Below are positions 60,425-64,000 of a stretch of DNA of 64,000 nucleotides, in pieces. The notes under the pieces were generated by a model. It was not told the origin of the DNA. It did not search any database and saw nothing but the letters and a program-made list of their open reading frames with translations. Source of the stretch: Megachile rotundata (taxonomy: Eukaryota; Arthropoda; Insecta; Hymenoptera; Megachilidae); NCBI RefSeq assembly GCF_050947335.1, contig NW_027473505.1, positions 124,001 through 188,000 of the forward strand, read 5' to 3'. A program made the translations under genes and the position numbers. Each line of letters opens with the position of its first letter. Within the stretch, counting starts at the first letter, position 1.

Positions 60425-63400
60425 TTAAATGATCGATAGAACGACAATTACTATACTTATTACTCTTATTATTATCAATCTACCTCGTATTATTAGCCAT
60501 ATTATGCTTACATGATCGGTAGAACGACAAATACTATACTTATTACTCTTATTATTATCAATCAATATCATATTATTAGCCATATTATGCTTATATGATC
60601 GATAGAACGACAATTACTATACTCACTACTCTTAGTATTATCAACCTAACTCATATTATTAGCCATATTATGCTCATATGATCGATAGAATGAGAATTAC
60701 AATACTCACTACTCTTAGTATTATCACTCTAACTCATATTATTAGCCTTATTATGCTTATATGATCGATAGAACGACAATTACTGTAGTTATTTCTCTTA
60801 TTATTATCAATCTAACTCATATTATTAGCCATATTTTGCTTATATGATCGATAGAACTACAATTACTATACCCATTACTCTTATTATTATCAATCTAACT
60901 CATATTATTAGCCATATTATGCTTATATGATCGATAGAACGAGAATTACTATACTCACTACTCTTAGTATTATCAATCTAACTCATATTATTAGCCATAT
61001 TATGCTTATATGATCGATAGAACGACAATTACTATACTTATTACTCTTATTATTATGAATCTAACTCATATTATTCACCATATTATGCCGATATGATCGA
61101 TAGAACTACAATTACTATACTCATTACTCTTATTATTATCAATCTAACTCATATTATTAGCCATATTATGCTTATATCATCGATAGAATGAGAATTACTA
61201 TACTCACTACTCTTAGTATTATCACTCTAACTCATATTATTAGCCTTATTATGCTGATATGATCGATAGAACGACAATTACTATACTTATTACTCTTATT
61301 ACTATCAATCTAACTCATGTTATTAGCCATATTATGCTTATATGATCGATAGAACGAGAATTACTATGCTCACTACTCTTAGTATTATCAATCTAACTCA
61401 TATTATTAGCCATATTATGGTTATATTATCGATAGAACGACAATTACTATACATATTACTGTTATTATTATCAATCTAACTCATATTATTAGCCATATTA
61501 TGCTTAAATGATCGATAGAATGAGAATTACTATACTCACTACTCTTAGTATTATCACTCTAACTCATATTATTAGCCATATTATGCTCATATGATCGAGA
61601 GAACGACAATTACTATACTTATTACTCTTATTATTATCAATCTAACTCATATTATTAGCCTTATTATGCTTATATGATCGATAGAACGACAATTACTGTA
61701 GTTATTACTCTTATTATTATCAATCTAACTTATATTATTAGCCATATTATGCTTATATGATCGATAGAACGAGAATTACGATACTCACTACTCTTAGTAT
61801 TATCAATCTAACTCATATTATTAGCCATATTATGCTTATATTATCGATAGAACGACAATTACTATACTTATTACTGTTATTATTATCAATCTAACTCATA
61901 TTATTAGCCATATTATGCTTATATGATCGATAGAACGAGAATTACTATACTCACTACTCTTAGTATTATCAATCTAACTCATATTATTAGCCATATTATG
62001 CTTATATGATCGATAGAACGACAATTACTATACTTATTACTCTTATTATTATGAATCTAACTCATATTATTAACCATATTATGCCGATATGATCGATAGA
62101 ACTACAATTACTATACTCATTACTCTTATTATTATCATACTAACTCTTATTATTAGCCATATTATGCTTATATGATGGATAGAACGAGAATTACTATACT
62201 CACTACTCTTAGTATTATCAATCTAACTCATATTATTAGCCATATTATGCTTATATTATCGATAGAACGACAATTACTATACTTATTACTGTTATTATTA
62301 TCAATCTAACTCATATTATTAGCCATATTATGCTTAAATGATCGATAGAACGACAATTACTATACTTAATACTCTTATTATTATCAATCTAACTCGTATT
62401 ATTAGCCATATTATGCTTACATGATCGATAGAACGACAAATACTATACTTATTACTCTTATTATTATCAATCTATATCATATTATTAGCCATATTATGCT
62501 TATATGATCGATAGAACGACAATTACTATACTCACTACTCTTAGTATTATCAACCTAACTCATATTATTAGCCATATTATGCTTATATTATCGATAGAAC
62601 GACAGTTACTATACTTATTACTGTTATTATTATCAATCTAACTCATATTATTAGCCATATTATGCTTATATGATCGATAGAATGAGAATTACAATACTCA
62701 CTACTCTTAGTATTATCACTCTAACTCATATTATTAGCCTTATTATGCTTATATGATCGATAGAACGACAATTACTGTAGTTATTTCTCTTATTATTATC
62801 AATCTAACTCATATTATTAGCCATATTTTGCTTATATGATCGATAGAACTACAATTACTATACCCATTACTCTTATTATTATCAATCTAACTCATATTAT
62901 TAGCCATATTATGCTTATATGATCGATAGAACGAGAATTACTATACTCACTACTCTTAGTATTATCAATCTAACTCATATTATTAGCCATATTATGCTTA
63001 TATGATCGATAGAACGACAATTACTATACTTATTACTCTTATTATTATGAATCTAACTCATATTATTAACCATATTATGCCGATATGATCGATAGAACTA
63101 CAATTACTATACTCATTACTCTTATTATTATCAATCTAACTCATATTATTAGCCATATTATGCTTATATGATCGATAGAACGAGAATTACTATATTCACT
63201 ACTCATAGTATTATCAATCTAACTCATATTATTAGCCATATTATGCTTATATTATCGATAGAACGACAATTACTATACTTATTACTGTTATTATTATCAA
63301 TCTAACTCATATTATTAGCCATATTATGCTTAAATGATCGATAGAACGACAATTACTATACTTATTACTCTTATTATTATCAATCTAACTCGTATTATTA

Positions 63401-63500
63401 GCCATATTATGCTTACATGATCGATAGAACGACAAATACTATACTTATTACTCTTACTATTACCAATCTATATCATATTATTAGCCATATTATGCTTATA
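60425..63500 (+). repeat. Repeated 'ctcgtattatt / tacatgatcg' module near the right end
   Basis: A three-monomer series with an 'aaatgatcg' unit, then 'ctcgtattatt', then 'tacatgatcg' with 'gacaaatac' and 'atatcat' begins at 60427, 62336 and 63332, at spacings of 1909 bp (23 units) and 996 bp (12 units). The same series starts near 48064, 52711 and 59102, and a related pair of monomers is found at about 5760-5900 in section B. The 60.4 kb copy keeps 'tacctcg' and 'gatcggtag', shared with those at 48, 52.7 and 59.1 kb. The last two copies have 'taactcg' and 'gatcgatag'. Confidence 0.83.
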
Positions 63501-64000
63501 TAATCGATAGAACGACAATTACTATACTCACTACTCTTAGCATTATCAATCTAACTCATATTATTAGCCATATTATGCTTATATTATCGATAGAACGATA
63601 GTTACTATACTTATTACTGTTATTATTATCAATCTAACTCATATTATTAGCCATATTATGCTTATATGATCGATAGAATGAGAATTACAATACTCACTAC
63701 TCTTAGTATTATCACTCTAACTCATATTATTAGCCTTATTATGCTTATATGATCGATAGAACGACAATTACTGTAGTTATTACTCTTATTATTATCAATC
63801 TAACTCATATTATTAGCCATATTTTGCTTATATGATCGATAGAACTACAATTACTATACCCATTACTCTTATTATTATCAATCTAACTCATATTATTAGC
63901 CATATTATGCTTATATGATCGATAGAATGAGAATTACTATACTCACTACTCTTAGTATTATCACTCTAACTCATATTATTAGCCTTATTATGCTTATATG

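Larger units (their letters stand above)
42004..64000 (+). repeat. 83-bp satellite array, subfamily C
   Basis: About 265 monomers in one orientation, running off the right end of the window. Phase modulo 83 is 7, becomes 8 after an extra base near 42550 ('ttattaatcaatc'), returns to 7 after a lost base near 49607 ('tatcatctaac'), and becomes 4 after a 3-bp loss near 59891 (one 'tta' missing before 'tgaatc'). Frequent markers are 'gaatgag' with 'acaatactcac', 'cactctaac' with 'gccttatt', 'gagagaacg', 'gcatatatg', 'gatggatag', 'tcaacctaac' and 'ctcgtagtatt'. Most of the section consists of copies of a long block present three times, one of them incomplete. No gene was recognised. Confidence 0.97.

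Noticed and set aside
1..64000. CRISPR array
   Set aside because: The repeats are contiguous, with no unique spacers between identical short repeats. The whole 83-bp unit is repeated and no cas-like gene is present.
1..64000. Promoter-like TATA and AT-rich elements, and short palindromes such as TATCGATA
   Set aside because: They occur in a large share of the monomers as part of the unit, so position-specific regulatory meaning cannot be supported. Transcription of the satellite is possible but not visible here.
1..64000. CENP-B-box-like binding site
   Set aside because: I looked for the known mammalian-type box by eye and saw nothing resembling its GC-rich core in this roughly 24% GC unit.
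5201..64000. A single simple higher-order repeat period for the whole array
   Set aside because: Marker variants recur at many different spacings (for example 25, 33, 24, 18, 59, 37, 24, 18, 27, 8, 23, 9 and 40 monomers between successive 'ctgtagtt' units from about 11.9 kb onward), so no one period fits.

Overview
This 64 kb window is a single uninterrupted block of eukaryote-type satellite DNA: a head-to-tail tandem array of an AT-rich monomer of exactly 83 bp, with two 100-base runs of N (5101-5200 and 41904-42003). About 63.8 kb of real sequence divided by 83 gives roughly 769 monomers. A typical consensus copy (8246-8328) has 20 G or C in 83 bases, about 24% GC. I found no protein-coding gene, tRNA, rRNA, transposon, CRISPR array or non-satellite spacer anywhere, and every monomer I read has the same orientation. 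The short open frames present (62-73 codons) are frames through the repeat and not genes. The organism cannot be named from this; the sequence only says that it is a eukaryotic heterochromatic (centromeric, pericentromeric, subtelomeric or sex-chromosome-like) array.

Layout. Section A (1-5100, about 61 monomers) is a distinct subfamily rich in unit starts of the types 'cgagatcg' and 'tgtgatcg', with private variants such as 'actagactaatt' and 'cactcactattgtc'. Section B (5201-41903, about 442 monomers) is dominated by a recurring set of variants, including units carrying 'gagaactac', 'gatctac', 'gatggaacg', 'ctgtagtt', 'tagtactg' and 'ctgactc'. Section C (42004-64000, about 265 monomers) uses related variants plus markers that I noted only there, such as 'acaatactcac', 'gcatatatg' and 'gatggatag'. 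Both N runs fall at subfamily changes or local expansions, so they are probably places where assembly failed.

Organisation. The array is not one clean higher-order repeat. It is a mosaic of nested segmental duplications whose offsets are whole multiples of 83 bp: 3, 11, 13, 15, 20, 31, 33, 34, 67, 133 and 138 monomers. The largest are about 6.2 kb (16.1-22.3 kb copied at 27.6-33.7 kb) and about 5.1 kb (43.9-48.9 kb copied at 54.9-60.0 kb). This is the pattern expected from unequal exchange or replication-based amplification with the repeats in register. Length is strikingly conserved: tracking unit phase through the window gives only eight indels (seven of 1 bp, one of 3 bp), while substitutions are abundant. 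Because phase is so well kept, the true sizes of both gaps can be predicted modulo 83.
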